Below, one piece after another: positions 61,020 to 64,000 of a stretch of 64,000 bases of DNA. This DNA is from Sipunculus nudus. Taxonomy: Eukaryota > Annelida > Sipuncula > Golfingiida > Sipunculidae. The DNA lies in NCBI GenBank assembly GCA_026874595.1, contig CM049306.1, positions 81,930,142 to 81,994,141 of the forward strand, read 5' to 3'. The notes beneath the pieces are model-generated. The model was not told where the DNA came from. It saw only the letters and a program-made list of their open reading frames with translations, and ran no database searches. The number at the start of each line of letters is the position of its first letter. Position 1 is the first letter of the stretch. The position numbers were made by a program, and so were the translations under genes.

Positions 61020-61690
61020 ACCCGAGCTGATCCGTCGTGCCGTCCGTCCGTCCGTCCGGCGTCCGTTAACTTTACCTTGTGAGCTTGATATCTCTAAAAG
61101 GATTCACCATACGAATTTTATTACTTGCGTGAAGATGTATATCAACAAAATTTTAGTCATGTTCGAAGATAGGTGACCTTTGCCTATTTTCCTTCGTTTT
61201 GGAGCTGATCATAGAAAAACACTTATTTTTCAGGAACCATTGGGTCGATATTTACAAAACTTATTATGATCATGAGGACTGATGGTTTTCACCTGCTGTA
61301 CAAGTAAAGGGGCACCACCTACAATTTCTGATTTTTAATGATTTTTTATCGGAATTTTCAACTTTGGCCTTGTGAGCGGGATATTTCGAAAGGAATTCAA
61401 CACAGGAACTTCATTTCTTCAGTGCGGATGCATATTAACAAAATCTTGGTCAAGTTAAAGATGGGTGACCATGACCTACTTTTCAAGGTCACAGAGCTTA
61501 GAACAGAAAAAAAATAAGGAGCTTATTTCTCAGGAACCACAGGGTGGATTGTTATGAAACATGGTATAATGATATGCCTTGATGATCTCTATAAGTCCTG
61601 CATGAGATCAGTCTTACCATACTTGCAAAGGTACTACATGCCTCTCAAGTTTAAATTTATAACCGAATCATTTACAGATATACATCCATT
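61020..61690 (+). repeat. CCGTCCGTC-headed tandem repeat, two ~310-bp units
   Basis: After CCGTCCGTCCGTCCGTCCGG, unit 1 has CCTTGTGAGCTTGATATCTC, ATATCAACAAAATTTTAGTC, AGATAGGTGACC and TTTTTCAGGAACCATTGGGT; unit 2 repeats these blocks in order from 61,370. Confidence 0.7.
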
Positions 61691-62156
61691 GAGAACACAT
61701 ACTTGTTACTGTTACCACCTATAAACACTATTCTTTTGGCTGAGGGCTTTTGTCAGATTCTGCTGATTTTTTAGTTGAAATAAGCAACAAACAAATGCAT
61801 ATCAAAATCCAGTGGTTTTTGAATAATCACAAACGAGAAGTCTAAGACAAATAATGTAAATAAGCGAACATGATGCACCACGTAATTACAGTACGAATCA
61901 GCAGGACCACTGTATGATTAGCAATTAAGTGCAGGACGAATTTATCTAATCGATGTAATAATCTTCAATGTGTAAAGCATAAACCAAGCAGTGTACACTA
62001 GCTGACCGGAGAAATGTTTCAACAAAGACGTTAATCACCACAGAGACAACAAAATGCAACTAGCTATAGATATGGCTTGCTAGTAGCAATAGTGGCCTCA
62101 GGCCTCCGAAGGTATGCATCTCTACATAAAATCAGCTGTTAGGCAAAAAAAGGGGG

Positions 62157-62388
62157 TGGTTCTCAGGCAATTTTTTTTACCTTTTATTGTATGTTTCAAT
62201 AAAATATGTCCTATGATCAAGGAAAATTATGATTATAACAGAAATAATTTGCTGAACAGGTAAAATCACTACATCACAAAGGAAATTCTAGGATAATTGT
62301 ATTTTTTTATCTCCTTGAAAGATGAAAATAAAAATAAATTTTTTTTATGCGGGGGGCTAAAATTGACGCGGGCGGTGCCTGAGAACCA
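62157..62388. mobile_element. Inverted-repeat (MITE-like) element
   Basis: TGGTTCTCAGGCA (62,157-62,169) is mirrored exactly by TGCCTGAGAACCA (62,376-62,388). The 232-bp element is AT-rich inside and has no coding frame. I cannot identify a clear target-site duplication. Confidence 0.5.
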
Positions 62389-62418
62389 TACCATTGTTTT
62401 GGGCTTTACGATTTAACT

Positions 62419-62908
62419 ATGGTGTTTAGGACCCCATTTATGGATACAGATTCATCACAAGGGACTAGCTGTTACAACACCATGAATTACGGCTCTGAAG
62501 GGCAGTCAAACAACAACAACAACATATTTCGGGACATGGAATTGGCCAGAATACAGAGGCACCAAACATTAACCAGGGAAGATAGATTAAGTGGACAGAC
62601 ATGACAAAATGATATCAGGTTGTCATGCACATTTTCAACGCCATTCTCAAGGCTCGTTTTCTGCTGCTCAAGTATCGTTCAAGCTTGAGCCACATGAATC
62701 CTAGAAACATATATATATATACCCCATGACAAATTGACTCTGGCGAGACAACATCCCCGTAAAGTTACTAACATCGCAAAAACATCCTTTAAACGTAAAC
62801 ATGGCCTTACCGAGAACGAGACCAACAAAGTGGCTGTAAACTTAGCTTTACAGCTGCTAAATTTAAATGCTTCCATATGTTTTGATCTGAAACAAAACAG
62901 ATAACAAT
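62419..62908 (+). pseudogene. Degenerate coding-like frame, unrecognised
   Basis: One reading frame contains MVFRTPFMDTDSSQGTSCYN and FRDMELARIQRHQTLTREDR up to a stop at 62,604, then, after further stops, a 60-codon stretch including LTLARQHPRKVTNIAKTSFK and TENETNKVAVNLALQLLNLN, stopping at about 62,908. Both parts share a frame and read like protein sequence, separated by three TGA stops. This would fit a decayed gene or transposon relic beginning just past the inverted-repeat element. No family is recognised and the minus strand is also partly open, so chance is possible. Confidence 0.2.
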
Positions 62909-63835
62909 GCCCGTTGGCACCAGTCCAAATCTGCGAAGAAAAAATGATATTTCGCCAATGCATCAAAGTGTCCAACATGGTTGTATTTCCACCATAAAAC
63001 AAGTAGAAACTTTCCGAAAACGACGTGCATCACCCATGCACCGTATATGACACCAGCAACGGTGACAGTTCTTTGACCGAGGATATGCCTTAATGGAGCT
63101 TCTCCGATCATTTTGGCATCACAGGTATCTAATTATTATATGGTTCGTTCTCTCAGTGTCCTAATTCATACAGAAAAATAGACTTAAAACAGCTTTTTCC
63201 GCTCCTTTGGGGATCTCAAATTTCCGACCATTTCAGTGTTTCAATATATCAGCTTTGATCCCCGATGTCTTAATTTATTTATTAATCCTTTAACAAGACC
63301 TAGTTTTGCAGCATCTTGGCCCGCTCCGTAAGTTATCAGAGGTATCTAAATATTTAAGCTCCGACCAAGCAGTCTTCACTTTTTTATAGGATTTTTAACT
63401 ACAGTGTCACAGAGCGTAGGTGTTAGACTTAGGTGTAATGGGCTCACTATTAAATACCACCTCGAGGTGCAATAATATTTTCTGGATATTTTTAAATGAG
63501 GGAAAAATTAGAGGAAGTAGTTTATATCAATCAATGGGTTATTCATTGATAGGCAAATGTGTTTACATCACAAACCTCTACAAACCAGGCATTTCTGGTG
63601 TTACATATGTATTTGAATGTTAGAGGCATTTCTGAAAACTGATACATATATTTCCGTTGTGTTATAGGAAACGGTGTGGCCAGGTGACATTACCCCTTCT
63701 TTTGATGTGAAAGATAGATGTATTTTAATTACGGTTATATCTGCCAACACTTAAGATGCTATAATTATAACATCTGTCATACCACAACTAGATTTCTTGT
63801 AATTGTCATGTGACAGTCCCGGATCTCCACCTTTC

Positions 63836-63880
63836 CCCTCAGCACCTTCACCCCCCCCCCCCCAACCACACCCCGATCCC
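63836..63880. repeat. Poly-C tract
   Basis: A run of 13 C at 63,851-63,863 within C-rich DNA. Confidence 0.9.
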
Positions 63881-64000
63881 CCTCTGATTTTTTTATCCAT
63901 ATCTAATATATTTCCAAAGAACTATAGTTCTGTGAAGCCAATGAAACCTGATCGTTCCTACTCGAATTTCCGCAGATTAGGTCGAACAGCTGACATTACA

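Noticed and set aside
62679-63111. Minus-strand frames (107 and 82 codons), one starting MIGEAPLRHILGQRT
   Set aside because: Hydrophobic stretches look superficially membrane-like, but the frames overlap each other and a plus-strand coding-like relic, and I recognise no family.
1-64000. CRISPR arrays, operons, bacterial promoters or rRNA
   Set aside because: Nothing of the kind is visible; the splice sites, SINEs and base composition indicate an animal nuclear genome.

Overview
This is a eukaryotic, animal-type window: AT-rich, gene-poor, with spliced genes, long introns, many microsatellites and many short interspersed repeats. The one gene I recognise is an invertebrate ImpL2-type protein. 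Several repeats (CCGTCCGTC-rich units, tRNA-derived SINEs, 'ggcggatc' plus poly-G units) look like those I associate with mollusc genomes. I infer a lophotrochozoan, most likely a mollusc, but nothing here fixes the species.

Layout. Positions 1-24,000 hold no gene I can support. They contain a ~35-bp minisatellite (2.2-2.5 kb), a long degenerate tandem repeat (2.95-5.25 kb), a TTAA-bounded tandem/inverted element (5.77-6.46 kb), a tRNA-like SINE (6.6-6.8 kb), a strong hairpin (8.09 kb), several dispersed repeat families, and a few open frames of uncertain meaning (14.8-15.4 and 22.3 kb). The best-supported gene is on the minus strand at 24,813-29,675: five coding exons with matching splice phases give a 240-residue secreted protein with two Ig domains, closely resembling the insulin-binding protein ImpL2. 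A TATA box lies just upstream of its start.

Further upstream on the same strand (31.5-39.9 kb) is a chain of exon-like segments: a 5' noncoding exon, a clear signal-peptide exon and two short exons. They could be a separate short secreted-peptide gene or alternative 5' exons of the ImpL2 gene, because the phases are compatible with both. A further minus-strand TATA box with a short exon-like segment sits at 48.7 kb, facing away from a plus-strand TATA box at 48.8 kb.

The rest (40-64 kb) is mostly noncoding: three copies of one SINE family (38.0, 47.3, 56.0 kb), a four-copy dispersed repeat (9.8, 23.2, 53.8, 55.1 kb), inverted-repeat elements (46.2-47.1, 60.2-60.8, 62.16-62.39 kb), a perfect 28-bp palindrome (51.38 kb), (TA)n arrays, and weak coding-like frames at 42.0, 57.1 and 62.4-62.9 kb. 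All assignments come from reading the sequence; no database search was possible.
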